Shown: in pieces, positions 27,218 through 36,269 of the stretch
How the letters are laid out: each line of letters begins with the position of its first letter
Numbering within the stretch: the first letter of the stretch is position 1
Origin: Nocardioides flavus (ex Wang et al. 2016)
Lineage (GTDB): Bacteria; Actinomycetota; Actinomycetes; Propionibacteriales; Nocardioidaceae
DNA: 64,000 nt
Direction of reading: 5' to 3'
Assembly (NCBI RefSeq): GCF_014653115.1
Contig: NZ_BNAD01000016.1
Span: forward strand, 1-64,000
Made by a program: the position numbers and the translations under genes
Notes under the pieces: generated by a model
Told to the model about the DNA's origin: nothing
What the model saw: the letters and a program-made list of their open reading frames with translations, nothing else
Databases searched by the model: none

Positions 27218-28633
27218 ATGGAGAGCTCGCACGGTCGTGCCGACACGTCCCGGGTCCGGCCCGCGCTGACCTTCCTCGGCGCGGTCGACACCGTCACGGG
27301 GAACCGCTTCCTGCTCGAGCACTCCGGCCGGCGCCTCCTGGTGGACGCCGGCCTCTACCAGGGCCTGGCCGTGCACCGCCGGCGCAACTGGGAGCCGTTC
27401 CCCATCGACCCTGCCGGCATCGACGACGTCGTGCTGACGCACGCGCACCTCGATCACACCGGCTACCTCCCGCGCCTGGTCAAGGAGGGCTTCCGCGGCC
27501 GCGTGACCTGCACCCCGGAGACCGCGGAGCTCGCGGCCATCGTGCTCCGCGACAGTGCCCACCTGCAGCAGGAGGACGCGAGGTACGCGAACGCGGCCGG
27601 CTTCTCCAAGCACAGCCCGGCCCTCCCGCTGTACGACGACGGCGACGTCGAGCGCGCGCTCGCGCTCTTCGAGCCGGTCGAGCTCGAGCAGCCGGTCGAG
27701 CTCTCGGGCGCCTTCACGACCGCCCTCCGGCCGGCAGGGCACATCCTCGGCTCGGCGACGGTGACGATCGCGGGTGGTGGGCAGCGCGTGGCCTTCAGCG
27801 GGGACCTCGGCCGGCCGCACCACCCGCTGCTCCGACCGCCTCCCGACCCGCCCGAAGCCGACACGCTGGTGGTGGAGTCGACGTACGGCGACCGCCGGCA
27901 CCCGCCCCCGGACCCGACGTTGCTCGCCGACGCGGTCCGGCGCACGATCGCGCGTGGCGGGTGCGTGCTCGTCCCGGCCTTCGCGGTGGACCGCACCGAG
28001 CTGGTGCTGCTCGAGCTCCGCCGCCTGGTCGACTGCGGCGAGATCCCCGACGTACCGGTGTACGTCGACAGCCCGATGGCCCTCGCGGCGCTCGAGTGCT
28101 ACCGCCGAGCGGCCGAGCGGGGCGGTGTGGAGCTGCGCCCGGAGGCTCGCGAGCTCGTGCGCCACTTCGACAGCGAGCGTGTCCACGCCGTGCACGACGT
28201 CGAGGGGTCCATGCGGCTGAACCGTCCGCGCACCCCCAGCATCGTCATCTCGGCGTCCGGGATGGCGACCGGGGGACGGGTGGTGCACCACCTCGCGCAC
28301 CAGTTGCCCGACCGGCGCAACTGCGTGGTCCTCACCGGCTACCAGGCCGACGGCACCCGGGGGCGCCAGCTCGCGGAGGGGGCCCGGCAGGTCAAGATCC
28401 ACGGCCGCTACGTGCCGGTGCGCGCCGAGGTGGTGGTGGCGACCGACTTCTCCGTGCATGCGGACGCGAGGGAGATGCTCGACTGGCTCGCCCGAGCGCC
28501 GCGACCGCCGCGCACGGTCTACGTCGTGCACGGCGAGCCGGGATCTGCCGAGAGCCTGGCCCGCTCGATCGCCGACGAGCTCGGGTGGACGGCGGTGGTC
28601 CCGCGGTACGGCGAACGCGTGCTGGTGGACTGA
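27218..28633 (+). CDS. Beta-CASP metallo-beta-lactamase-fold hydrolase (CPSF73/Ysh1-like)
   Basis: A 471-residue protein with metallo-beta-lactamase and beta-CASP domains. Zinc ligands are visible as THAHLDHTG (residues 73-81), RPAGHILGSA, FSGDLG and the late TDFSVHAD. ESTYGDR and VLVPAFAVDR mark the beta-CASP part, and SASGMATGG matches the conserved segment of this group. Relatives are RNases acting in RNA processing or decay. It is the first gene of a unit with a membrane protein and a universal stress protein; the next ATG shares one base with its stop (TGATG). Confidence 0.88.
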   Translation: MESSHGRADTSRVRPALTFLGAVDTVTGNRFLLEHSGRRLLVDAGLYQGLAVHRRRNWEPFPIDPAGIDDVVLTHAHLDHTGYLPRLVKEGFRGRVTCTPETAELAAIVLRDSAHLQQEDARYANAAGFSKHSPALPLYDDGDVERALALFEPVELEQPVELSGAFTTALRPAGHILGSATVTIAGGGQRVAFSGDLGRPHHPLLRPPPDPPEADTLVVESTYGDRRHPPPDPTLLADAVRRTIARGGCVLVPAFAVDRTELVLLELRRLVDCGEIPDVPVYVDSPMALAALECYRRAAERGGVELRPEARELVRHFDSERVHAVHDVEGSMRLNRPRTPSIVISASGMATGGRVVHHLAHQLPDRRNCVVLTGYQADGTRGRQLAEGARQVKIHGRYVPVRAEVVVATDFSVHADAREMLDWLARAPRPPRTVYVVHGEPGSAESLARSIADELGWTAVVPRYGERVLVD

Positions 28634-29319
28634 TGTCCACCCCGCGTCCGGCGCCGGTCTGGGTCGTGGTGGCCGACCTCGTCGCCAAGGTGCTGCTCGC
28701 GCTCGCCGTCACCATGGTGGCCATCGACCCCGCGTGGGGGAACCTCGAGGGCAAGGCACCGCTCGCGCGAGCGGTGACCTATCCCTTGCTCGCGCTGCTG
28801 GTGCCGCTGTTCCACGTCCTGCGGGTGCGGCGCGACGTGCGCTCGGGCCGCGGGGGCGACCGTCCCTATCCCTGGCTCGCCGACCTCCTGGCGACCGTGC
28901 CGGGTTTCTCCGACCTCTTCGGCAACCGCCTCGACCTGTACGACGAGGTGGTGTGGTTCGACGACGCCATGCACATGGTCAACACGGCGACCCTGAGTGC
29001 TGCCGTCCTGGTCCTCAGCGGCGCGTCCGCGGCCCGCTTGGGAACCCGGCTGGCGGTTGCGGTGGCGTCCGGGATCACGCTGTCGCTGACGTGGGAGCTG
29101 TGGGAGTACTACGCCTTCGTCACCCGCTCGGCGGAGTCGACGACCGCCTACGGCGACACGCTCGGCGACCTCGCGCTGGGCTGGGTGGGGGCTGTGCTCG
29201 CAGCAGGACTCGTACGGGTCCCGGACGGGACCTCCGACCCTGCCGGGGGCGGGGTGCGGCGCGCGATGGTGGAGGTGGCGAGAGGCAGCGGCCCCGGTCC
29301 GTACGGGCCCCCGCCGTGA
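28633..29319 (+). CDS. DUF2238-like (YjdF-type) integral membrane protein
   Basis: A 228-residue membrane protein with about five helices. Conserved charged residues lie in or near the membrane: FDDAMHMVNT in the middle and WELWEYYAF followed by AYGDTLGDLALGWVGAV near the end. This pattern resembles DUF2238/YjdF proteins. Function unknown. Coupled to the metallo-hydrolase and 13 bp upstream of the stress-protein gene. Confidence 0.7.
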   Translation: MSTPRPAPVWVVVADLVAKVLLALAVTMVAIDPAWGNLEGKAPLARAVTYPLLALLVPLFHVLRVRRDVRSGRGGDRPYPWLADLLATVPGFSDLFGNRLDLYDEVVWFDDAMHMVNTATLSAAVLVLSGASAARLGTRLAVAVASGITLSLTWELWEYYAFVTRSAESTTAYGDTLGDLALGWVGAVLAAGLVRVPDGTSDPAGGGVRRAMVEVARGSGPGPYGPPP

Positions 29320-29332
29320 CGAGGAGGAGACC

Positions 29333-30274
29333 ATGGAGGAGAGCATGGACGCCACCACTGCCGGGACCATCGTCGTCGGCGTGACGGGCAGGGGGCGGGA
29401 GACCGCGGCCCTGCGCTTCGCCGGCGAGGTCGCGCGACGCGAAGGGGCGCGCATCCTGCTGGTGCACGTCACCCGGGAGCCCCTGCCGACGGTGCCGGGC
29501 GCGCTGCTGGACGAGGTGGAGGCCGCCGAGGTCGCGGCCCGCGTGCTCGAGGACGCCGTGCACGAACTGGAGGACCTGGCGGGCGGTGACCTCGTGGTCG
29601 ACGCGGTCTCGCGCAGGGGCGTGCCGGCGCGGGTGCTGGTGGGACTGAGCGGCTCGGCGCGTCTCGTGGTCGTGCAGAACCGCACGTCGGGCACCGTCGA
29701 GCGACTGCTCGTCGGGTCGACCACCAACGGGACCGCTGCGCACAGCGCCTGTCCGGTGGTGTCGGTCCCCGCGGGCTGGCGGCGCGAGCCGGGGACGGAC
29801 GAGGTCGTCGTCGGCATGCACGAGGACGCCCTGCCGCGTGAGGTGCTCGAGCAGGGGTTCGCGTGGGCCGCAGCCACGGGGGCGCACCTGCGGGTCGTGC
29901 ACGCGTGGCGCCTGGACGCGGCGTACGACGACATCATCACCAACCGGGTGGCTGCGGAGTGGCGTGAGGAGCAGAAGAAGCGCCTCACCTCGATCGTGGC
30001 GGAGGTCCGCGGCGCGTGGCCCCAGGTGGAGGTGGAGGTCGAGGTGCGCCACCAGTGGCCCGCCGACGTCCTGGTGGACGACTCGCGCAACGCCTCGCTC
30101 GTCGTCATCGGCCGCCGTGGTGTCCACGGCTGGGTCCCCGAGCACCTCGGCTCCCTCGCGCGCACGGTCCTGCGGGCCGCGAGGTGCCCGGTCATGGTGG
30201 TGCCCGTCCTCGAGCGCACCGAGGACACGGAGGACTGGGGGCTCGTGGCCGACGAGGTCTCACCGCAGACCTGA
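29333..30274 (+). CDS. Universal stress protein with two tandem UspA domains
   Basis: A 313-residue protein. The first UspA domain covers about 10-145 (TIVVGVTGRGRETAALRFA). The second covers about 150-300 (EVVVGMHEDALPREVL) and ends with the ATP-binding pattern G-x2-G-x9-G-S, seen as VIGRRGVHGW then LGSLAR. The first domain keeps a weaker form near VGSTTNGTAAHSACPVV. Tandem USPs are typical of DosR regulons (for example Rv2623). A strong GAGGAGGAG precedes the ATG at 29333; ATG 29345 is an alternative start. Confidence 0.9.
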   Translation: MEESMDATTAGTIVVGVTGRGRETAALRFAGEVARREGARILLVHVTREPLPTVPGALLDEVEAAEVAARVLEDAVHELEDLAGGDLVVDAVSRRGVPARVLVGLSGSARLVVVQNRTSGTVERLLVGSTTNGTAAHSACPVVSVPAGWRREPGTDEVVVGMHEDALPREVLEQGFAWAAATGAHLRVVHAWRLDAAYDDIITNRVAAEWREEQKKRLTSIVAEVRGAWPQVEVEVEVRHQWPADVLVDDSRNASLVVIGRRGVHGWVPEHLGSLARTVLRAARCPVMVVPVLERTEDTEDWGLVADEVSPQT

Positions 30275-30292
30275 CGGTCAGGGGCGGGCCGA

Positions 30293-30298
30293 CATGAT
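30293..30298 (+). promoter_or_regulatory. -10 hexamer CATGAT, leaderless promoter of the VanZ-like gene
   Basis: CATGAT ends 6 nt before the GTG at 30305. Confidence 0.4.
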
Positions 30299-30304
30299 GG
30301 GCGC

Positions 30305-30754
30305 GTGCTGCACCGACATCCCTTCCTCGGCCTGCTGACGCTCGTCTACCTCGCGTTCGTCGGGCTCGTCACGCTCACCCCGGCGGAGGACCAGCCCGAC
30401 TACGCCAGCCTGGCCGGCCGCATCCTGGCCCGGCTCGAGCGCTACCCCGACCTCGACCCGCTCACCAGCCGGTTGAGCATCGAGCGGATCGAGTTCCTCG
30501 CCAACATCGGCCTGTTCGTACCGCTCGGGGTGTTCCTGCTGCTCCTCGTCGGCACCCGCCTGTGGCTGGTGGCGCTGGCCGCCGGGATCGTGCTCACCTC
30601 GATGATCGAGAGCGTCCAGCGCGAGATCCCGGGCCGGGTCTCCGACCCCCGCGACGTGGCCGCCAACTCGATCGGGATGTTCGTGGGGATCGGCCTCGCC
30701 GTCCTGCTGACGCTGCCGGCGACGCTCAGGCGGCGTCGGCAGCGCGACCGGTAG
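30305..30754 (+). CDS. VanZ-like membrane protein
   Basis: A 149-residue protein with four hydrophobic helices. The VanZ-like pattern is visible: LANIGLFVPLGVFLLLL, then a conserved ESVQ and GRVSDPRDVAANSIG before the last helix. The family is named for a teicoplanin-resistance protein, but most members are of unknown function and no resistance role is implied here. It is the last plus-strand gene before the tRNA. Confidence 0.82.
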   Translation: MLHRHPFLGLLTLVYLAFVGLVTLTPAEDQPDYASLAGRILARLERYPDLDPLTSRLSIERIEFLANIGLFVPLGVFLLLLVGTRLWLVALAAGIVLTSMIESVQREIPGRVSDPRDVAANSIGMFVGIGLAVLLTLPATLRRRRQRDR

Positions 30755-30774
30755 TCCTCCGGAGGGAACGACGA

Positions 30775-30800
30775 AGCCCCAGGCCTGCTGGCCTGGGGCT
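30775..30800. terminator. Hairpin terminator between the VanZ-like gene and tRNA-Leu
   Basis: A perfect 11-bp stem (30775-30785 with 30790-30800) with loop TGCT. It can end the VanZ-like transcript and, from the other side, the tRNA transcript 16 nt past its 3' end. Confidence 0.65.
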
Positions 30801-30816
30801 CCGTCATGTCGATCTG

Positions 30817-30902
30817 TGTCCGAGGGGGGACTTGAACCCCCACGCCCTAATACGGGCACTAGCACCTCAAGCTAGCGCGTCTGCCAATTCCGCCACCCGG
30901 AC
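30817..30902 (-). tRNA. tRNA-Leu (anticodon GAG)
   Basis: An 86-nt class II tRNA on the minus strand. The acceptor arms GTCCGGG and CTCGGAC pair. The anticodon arm is CTAGC-TTGAGGT-GCTAG with GAG at positions 34-36. A long variable arm follows, and the T arm is GGGGG-TTCAAGT-CCCCC. The 3' CCA is not encoded. It reads CUC and CUU leucine codons. Confidence 0.97.
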
Positions 30903-30970
30903 GAGTGCGGTGGAACAGTAGCAAAGCAGTCACCCACACGGTGAATCGGGGCGCGTGCGTGCCACTGGTG

Positions 30971-30976
30971 CAGGAT
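30971..30976 (+). promoter_or_regulatory. -10-like hexamer CAGGAT before the M20 peptidase
   Basis: CAGGAT ends 7 nt before ATG 30984 but overlaps the alternative ATG 30975, which favours the downstream start. Confidence 0.35.
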
Positions 30977-30983
30977 GGACGGC

Positions 30984-32315
30984 ATGGAACAGGCGCCGAG
31001 AGACCCCTCGCAGGACCGCTCCTACGACGCCGCGGCCGAGGTCGTGCAGCTGTGCCAGGACCTGATCCGCATCGACACCTCCAACTACGGCACGGACGAC
31101 GGGCCGGGGGAGCGCAAGGCCGCGGAGCACGTCGCGACGCTGCTCGACGAGGCCGGCATCGAGAGCCGGATCATCGAGGGCCGCCCCGGCCGGGCCAACG
31201 TCGTGGCGCGCTGGGGCGGAGGCGACGGCCGCGCCCCGCTGCTGCTCCACGGCCACCTCGACGTCGTGCCCGCCGAGGCCTCCGACTGGCAGGTCGACCC
31301 GTTCGGCGGCGAGGTCAGGGACGGCCAGGTCTGGGGTCGCGGCGCCGTCGACATGAAGGACTTCGACGCGATGCTGCTGAGTGTCGTACGCGCCCGCGCC
31401 GCCGCCGGAGCCGCTCCGGACCGCGAGCTGGTGCTGTGCTTCACCGCCGACGAGGAGGCCGGCGGCCACCACGGTGCAGGGATCCTGGTCGACGACCACC
31501 CCGACCTGTTCGCCGACTGCACCGAGGCCGTCGGGGAGGTCGGCGGCTTCTCGGCCACCGTGCGCGGTCGCCGGGTCTACCTCATCGAGGCAGCCGAGAA
31601 GGGCATGGCCTGGATGCGGCTCACCGCCCGCGGTCGCGCCGGGCACGGCTCGATGATCAACGACGACAACGCCGTCACCCGTCTCGCCGGCGCCGTCGCC
31701 AGGATCGGCGCCCACCGGTGGCCCGTCCGGCTCACGCCCACCATGGAGGTCCTGCTGGCCACCGTCGGCGAGATCGCCGGCATCGAGGCGACGCCCGACA
31801 ACGCCGAGGCGCTCGTCGAGGAGTTCGGCGACGCCGCGCGCATGCTCGGCGCGGTCATCCGCAACACCGCGAACCCGACCATGCTCCGCGCGGGCTACAA
31901 GACCAACGTCATCCCGACCGACGCCCAGGCCACCGTCGACGGACGGTTCCTGCCCGGCTACGAGGACGAGTTCTTCGCCACCCTGCGCGAGCTGGCCGGC
32001 GACGGCATCGACATCGAGTTCGAGTCCAAGCAGGACCCGTGGGAGACGCCGTACGACGGGGACCTCGTGACCGCGATGACGCGCAGCCTCCTCGCCGAGG
32101 ACCCCGACGCCGTGGTCGCCCCCTACCTGATGAGCGGCGGCACCGACGCCAAGCACTTCCGTCGGCTCGGGATGCGGTCGTACGGCTTCGCGCCGCTGCG
32201 CCTGCCCGCCGACCTCGACTTCACCGCGCTCTTCCACGGTGTCGACGAGCGGGTGCCCGTCGACGCCCTCGAGTTCGGCGCCCGCGTCTTCGACCGCTTC
32301 CTCGACCAGGTCTGA
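30984..32315 (+). CDS. M20 family metallopeptidase / ArgE-DapE-type deacylase
   Basis: A 443-residue zinc-dependent amidohydrolase. Metal and catalytic residues are seen in LHGHLDVVPAE, GRGAVDMKDFDAM, ADEEAGGHHG and, near the end, SGGTDAKHF. A dimerisation lid domain is inserted in the middle (ARGRAGHGSMINDDNA). Such enzymes cleave N-acyl amino acids or dipeptides; the substrate is not resolved. ATG 30984 is preferred to 30975 on promoter spacing. It lies directly upstream of the riboflavin leader. Confidence 0.87.
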   Translation: MEQAPRDPSQDRSYDAAAEVVQLCQDLIRIDTSNYGTDDGPGERKAAEHVATLLDEAGIESRIIEGRPGRANVVARWGGGDGRAPLLLHGHLDVVPAEASDWQVDPFGGEVRDGQVWGRGAVDMKDFDAMLLSVVRARAAAGAAPDRELVLCFTADEEAGGHHGAGILVDDHPDLFADCTEAVGEVGGFSATVRGRRVYLIEAAEKGMAWMRLTARGRAGHGSMINDDNAVTRLAGAVARIGAHRWPVRLTPTMEVLLATVGEIAGIEATPDNAEALVEEFGDAARMLGAVIRNTANPTMLRAGYKTNVIPTDAQATVDGRFLPGYEDEFFATLRELAGDGIDIEFESKQDPWETPYDGDLVTAMTRSLLAEDPDAVVAPYLMSGGTDAKHFRRLGMRSYGFAPLRLPADLDFTALFHGVDERVPVDALEFGARVFDRFLDQV

Positions 32316-32420
32316 GCGCCTCGCGGCCCGGCGCCGCGTCGGATGTGTTGCGCACGTCACCCGTGGTCCCCGGTGAGGGAATGGCCGGGGCTGTGGCATG
32401 GTTACCGGCACGAAGAGCTT

Positions 32421-32546
32421 GCGTGCTCTGGGGGCGGTGGAACTCCGCACCGGCGGTCACAGTCCGCGACCCGACCACATCCAGTGGCCGGTTGACCAGG
32501 TGGAACTCCTGGACCGACGGTCACAGTCCGGATGAGAAGTGCACGC
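32421..32546 (+). ncRNA. FMN riboswitch (RFN element)
   Basis: The P1 stem pairs gcgtgc (32421-32426) with gcacgc (32541-32546). Inside are the conserved RFN blocks: GGGGCGGTGGAACTCCGCAC near 32431, ACCGGCGGTCACAGTCCGCG, then CAGGTGGAACTCCTGGACCG and GACGGTCACAGTCCGGATG near 32517. It lies about 90 nt upstream of ribD. FMN binding should reduce expression of the whole rib operon. In the 90 nt after the aptamer I see a small GTCCG/CGGAC hairpin next to the GGAGG of ribD, which suggests control of translation. Confidence 0.95.
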
Positions 32547-32636
32547 CGACGGCTCGCGTGCTGCGTCCCGACACAGGGGCGAGCGCGCTCCGTCTCCTGC
32601 CCCCTGAGAGTCCGCACCACCGGACCCGGAGGCGAG

Positions 32637-33683
32637 ATGACCACCAGCGAGGCAGAGCGCAGCGCCATGCGGCGCGCCCTGGCGCTCGCGACGACCCCCG
32701 GCGTCCCGCTCGGACCCAACCCGCGCGTCGGCTGCGTGCTGCTCGCGCCGGACGGCACCGTGGTCGCGGAGGGATTCCACCGTGGAGCGGGCACGCCGCA
32801 CGCGGAGGCAGCCGCCCTCGCCGAGGCCGGCGAGGCCGCCCGCGGTGCCACCGCGGTCGTCACCCTCGAGCCCTGCAACCACACCGGCCGCACCGGACCG
32901 TGCAGCGAGGCGCTGGTCGCGGCCGGGGTCGCCCGCGTGGTCTTCGCCCAGCCCGACGCCAACCCGGTCGCAGTGGGTGGCGCGGGTCGACTGCGCGAGG
33001 CCGGGATCGAGGTGGTCGGCGGCGTGATGATCGACGAGGCGCAGGCGATCAACCGGGCCTGGACCTTCGCCATCACGCGACGCCGTCCCTTCGTCACGTG
33101 GAAGTTCGCCACCACCCTCGACGGCCGCAGCGCCGCCGCCGACGGCACGAGTCGCTGGGTCTCCAGCCGCGCGGCACGTCTGGACACCCACCGTCTCCGG
33201 GCGCAGTGCGACACGATGCTCGCCGGCACGAGCACCGTCGAGGTCGACGACCCCGAGCTGACCGTCCGCGACGAGCTCGACGAGCCGGTCGCGGTCCAGC
33301 CGCTGCGCGCGGTCATGGGACTGCGCGAGCTGCCCGCCGACCGTCGCGTGCTCAACGACCGCGCCGAGACGGTGCTCCTGCGCACCCGCGACCCCGAGCA
33401 GGCGCTCGCCGAGCTGTTCGCGCGCGATCGCCAACACGTCTTCCTGGAGGGCGGACCCACCCTGGCCGCTGCGTTCCTCGGCGCCGGACTCGTCGACGAG
33501 GTCGTCACCTACGTCGCGCCGATGCTGCTGGGCGCCGGGCGCCCCGCCGTCGCCGACCTGGGCATCGGGACCATCGCCGACGCCCTGCACCTGCACGTGT
33601 CCGACGTGACGGTGCTCCAGGGCCACGACGGCGAGGACACCAACGTGCGCCTGACCATGCGTCCCCACCTGAGGAGGAAGTGA
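32637..33683 (+). CDS. ribD: Riboflavin biosynthesis deaminase/reductase
   Basis: A 348-residue bifunctional enzyme for the second and third steps of riboflavin synthesis. The deaminase half has the zinc site HAEAAAL and EPCNHTGRTGPC (residues about 50-90). The reductase half starts near 145 with FVTWKFATTLDGRSA and ends with FLEGGPTLAAAFL and VTYVAPMLLG. ATG 32637 has GGAGG 5 nt upstream and lies behind the FMN riboswitch. The open frame before it is riboswitch RNA, not protein. Confidence 0.95.
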   Translation: MTTSEAERSAMRRALALATTPGVPLGPNPRVGCVLLAPDGTVVAEGFHRGAGTPHAEAAALAEAGEAARGATAVVTLEPCNHTGRTGPCSEALVAAGVARVVFAQPDANPVAVGGAGRLREAGIEVVGGVMIDEAQAINRAWTFAITRRRPFVTWKFATTLDGRSAAADGTSRWVSSRAARLDTHRLRAQCDTMLAGTSTVEVDDPELTVRDELDEPVAVQPLRAVMGLRELPADRRVLNDRAETVLLRTRDPEQALAELFARDRQHVFLEGGPTLAAAFLGAGLVDEVVTYVAPMLLGAGRPAVADLGIGTIADALHLHVSDVTVLQGHDGEDTNVRLTMRPHLRRK

Positions 33684-34315
33684 TGTTCACCGGGATCGTC
33701 GAGGAGCTCGGCACGGTTGCCGAGGTCGTCGACCAGGGCGACGCCATCCGGCTCACCGTCGCCGCCGACACCGTGCTCGAGGGCACCGTGCTCGGCGACT
33801 CCATCTCCGTCAACGGCTGCTGCCTCACGGTCTCCGACCTCGGTGACGGTCGCTGGAGCGCGGACCTGATGCAGGAGACCCTCGACAAGACGTCGCTGCG
33901 CGGGGTCGCGCCGGGTGACCGGGTCAACCTCGAGCGTGCCGTGACCGTCGACAAGCGGCTCGGCGGACACATCGTGCAGGGGCACGTCGACGGCGTCGGC
34001 GAGATCGTCTCCCGCTCACCCAGCGAGCACTGGGACGTGGTGGAGATCTCCTTGCCGTCCCACCTCGGGCGCTACCTGGTCGACAAGGGCTCGATCACCG
34101 TCGACGGCGTGAGCCTCACCGTCGTCGAGGCCCGCGACGCCAGCTTCACCGTCAGCCTGATCCCCGAGACGCTCGCCCGCACCACGCTCGGCCGGCGCCA
34201 GGTCGGCGACCTGGTCAACCTCGAGGCCGACGTCATCGCCAAGCACGTGGAGAAGCTGCTCGGCGCCCACCTCCCGGCCGCCCCGGCCGCCCTCGTCGAC
34301 GACGAGGAGGAGTGA
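33683..34315 (+). CDS. ribE: Riboflavin synthase, alpha subunit
   Basis: A 210-residue enzyme that dismutates two molecules of 6,7-dimethyl-8-ribityllumazine to riboflavin. It is two tandem lumazine-binding barrels. The first begins MFTGIVEELGTV with SVNGCCLTV, and the second holds GHIVQGHVDGVG and ITVDGVSLTVV. The ATG shares a base with the ribD stop (TGATG) and has GGAGG upstream. The C-terminal tail is Ala/Glu-rich. Confidence 0.95.
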   Translation: MFTGIVEELGTVAEVVDQGDAIRLTVAADTVLEGTVLGDSISVNGCCLTVSDLGDGRWSADLMQETLDKTSLRGVAPGDRVNLERAVTVDKRLGGHIVQGHVDGVGEIVSRSPSEHWDVVEISLPSHLGRYLVDKGSITVDGVSLTVVEARDASFTVSLIPETLARTTLGRRQVGDLVNLEADVIAKHVEKLLGAHLPAAPAALVDDEEE

Positions 34316-35001
34316 TGGGCCCGCTCGAGTGGCTCATCAACGGCACGATCCCGGTGCCGGGCGGCGCCCTCGGCGCCCGCGAGGTGATCGGCAACCTGTT
34401 CGGCCTGGCCAGCGCGGTCCTCGGGATGCGCCGCCTCCTCTGGGCATGGCCGGTCGGCCTGGTCGGCAACCTGCTCCTCTTCACGGTCTTCGCCACGGGC
34501 GAGTTCTCCGGGACGGTCGAGGAGCCCCTGTGGGGCCAGGCCGGCCGCCAGGTGTTCTTCGCGGCGGTGTCCGCGTACGGCTGGTGGCGCTGGTCGCAGG
34601 CACGCAGGGCCGGCGGGGCCTCTGACGGCGGTGCCATCGCGCCCCGCTGGGCGACCTGGACCGAGCGAGGACAGCTGGTGGTCCTCGGGGTCGTGGGGTA
34701 CGCCGCGTCGTACGCCCTGCTCCTGCGCGTGGGATCGTGGGGGCCGAGCACCGAGGCGTGGATCCTGGCCGGGTCCATGCTCGCGACCTGGGGCATGGCC
34801 CGTGGCTGGGTCGAGTTCTGGCTGGTGTGGATGCTCGTCGACGTCGTCGGCGTGACCACGCTCGTCAACGCCGGCTACTACCCGACAGCAGGGATGTACC
34901 TCTTCTACGCCGTCTTCGTCGTCATCGGGTTCTTCATCTGGTGGCGCGACAGCAGCACGGTCGTCGAAGTGGTCGAGGAGAAGGAGACGATCGCCGCATG
35001 A
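34315..35001 (+). CDS. pnuX: PnuX/PnuC-type riboflavin transporter
   Basis: A 228-residue membrane protein with about seven helices, of the PnuC vitamin-transporter fold: [27 protein letters not shown] and a late [17 protein letters not shown]. Related PnuC proteins carry nicotinamide riboside. A copy inside an FMN-riboswitch rib operon matches PnuX of corynebacteria, a riboflavin uptake protein. ATG 34315 overlaps the ribE stop by one base and is itself overlapped by ribBA (4 bp). Confidence 0.85.
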   Translation: MGPLEWLINGTIPVPGGALGAREVIGNLFGLASAVLGMRRLLWAWPVGLVGNLLLFTVFATGEFSGTVEEPLWGQAGRQVFFAAVSAYGWWRWSQARRAGGASDGGAIAPRWATWTERGQLVVLGVVGYAASYALLLRVGSWGPSTEAWILAGSMLATWGMARGWVEFWLVWMLVDVVGVTTLVNAGYYPTAGMYLFYAVFVVIGFFIWWRDSSTVVEVVEEKETIAA

Positions 35002-36269
35002 GCGTGCGACTGGACAGCGTCGAGCAGGCGATCGCCGACATCGCCGCGGGCAAGGCCGTCGTCGTCGTCGACGACGAGGACCGCGAGAACGAGGGCGACA
35101 TCATCTTCGCCGCCGCCAAGGCGACGCCCGAGCTGATGGCCTTCACCATCCGCCACTCCAGCGGGGTGATCTGCGTGCCGATGCCGGGCCACATGCTCGA
35201 GCGGCTCGAGATCCCGCTGATGACCCCGCACAACAAGGACCGGCTGCGCACCGCCTACACGATCTCCGTCGACGCCCGCGACGGCGTCTCGACCGGCATC
35301 AGCGCGGCGGACCGCGCCCACACCGCGCGAACGCTCGCCGACTCCGCGACCGAGCCGTGGGAGCTCACCCGTCCCGGCCACGTCTTCCCGCTGCGCTACC
35401 GCGAGGGTGGCGTGCTCGTGCGCCGCGGCCACACCGAGGCCGCCGTCGACCTGGCCCGGCTGGCCGGCCTCACCCCGGCCGGCGTCCTCGTCGAGGTGGT
35501 CAACGACGACGGCACGATGAAGCGCGCCCCCGAGCTGCGCGAGTTCGCCGACGAGCACGGTCTCGCGATGATCTCCATCGAGGACCTCGTCCGCTACCGG
35601 CGGCGCCACGAGCGGCACGTGGAGCGGGTCGCGGAGACCAGGCTGCCGACGCGCCACGGTGAGTTCACCGCGTACGGCTACCGCATCACCATCGACGACA
35701 GCGAGCACGTCGCGCTGGCGCACGGGGACGTCGCCGCCGCGGTCGCGGCCGGCGAGCCGGTCCTGACGCGTGTGCACAGCGAGTGCCTCACCGGCGACGT
35801 GTTCGGCAGCCAGCGCTGCGACTGCGGACCCCAGCTCGACGAGGCGCTGCGGGCCATCGTCGAGGAGGGCAGGGGAGTGGTCGTCTACCTCCGCGGCCAC
35901 GAGGGCCGCGGCATCGGCCTGGTCGCCAAGCTGCAGGCCTACCAGCTGCAGGACGGCGGTCGCGACACCGTGGACGCCAACCTCGACCTCGGGCTGCCGG
36001 CCGACGCACGGCACTACGGGACGGCCACCCAGGTCCTGCGCGACCTCGGCATCTCGTCGGTGCGGCTGATGACCAACAACCCCGACAAGGTCTCCAGCCT
36101 GGAGGACTTCGGCATCACCGTGGCCGAGCGGGTGCCGCTGACGCCCCATCCCACGGTCCACAACCGGGCCTACCTCGAGACCAAGCGCGACCGGATGGGC
36201 CACGAGCTGCCCGGCCTGGCCGTCGACCACCAGGACGAGCACGAACCAGCAGGAGGAGAGGCACGATGA
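34998..36269 (+). CDS. ribBA: Bifunctional 3,4-dihydroxy-2-butanone-4-phosphate synthase / GTP cyclohydrolase II
   Basis: A 423-residue fusion supplying both branches of riboflavin synthesis. The N-terminal RibB half shows [14 protein letters not shown], then TPHN and [14 protein letters not shown]. The RibA half starts near 205, with the zinc-binding [26 protein letters not shown] and RLMTNNPDK. All key residues are intact. The start ATGA overlaps pnuX, and ribH overlaps its 3' end by 4 bp. Confidence 0.95.
   Translation: MSVRLDSVEQAIADIAAGKAVVVVDDEDRENEGDIIFAAAKATPELMAFTIRHSSGVICVPMPGHMLERLEIPLMTPHNKDRLRTAYTISVDARDGVSTGISAADRAHTARTLADSATEPWELTRPGHVFPLRYREGGVLVRRGHTEAAVDLARLAGLTPAGVLVEVVNDDGTMKRAPELREFADEHGLAMISIEDLVRYRRRHERHVERVAETRLPTRHGEFTAYGYRITIDDSEHVALAHGDVAAAVAAGEPVLTRVHSECLTGDVFGSQRCDCGPQLDEALRAIVEEGRGVVVYLRGHEGRGIGLVAKLQAYQLQDGGRDTVDANLDLGLPADARHYGTATQVLRDLGISSVRLMTNNPDKVSSLEDFGITVAERVPLTPHPTVHNRAYLETKRDRMGHELPGLAVDHQDEHEPAGGEAR

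Noticed and set aside
24416-28531. An open frame of 1371 codons on the minus strand covering the polymerase and three other genes
   Set aside because: Only the part below 26053 has family motifs; the rest is the antisense of the metallo-hydrolase and nitroreductase genes, open because of high GC in third positions.
29286-29312. A GGTCC-GTAC-GGGCC palindrome upstream of the universal stress protein as a further DosR box
   Set aside because: It has 5-4-5 spacing but the half-sites are GGTCC/GGGCC, not GGGAC/GTCCC, and it lies inside the preceding coding sequence.
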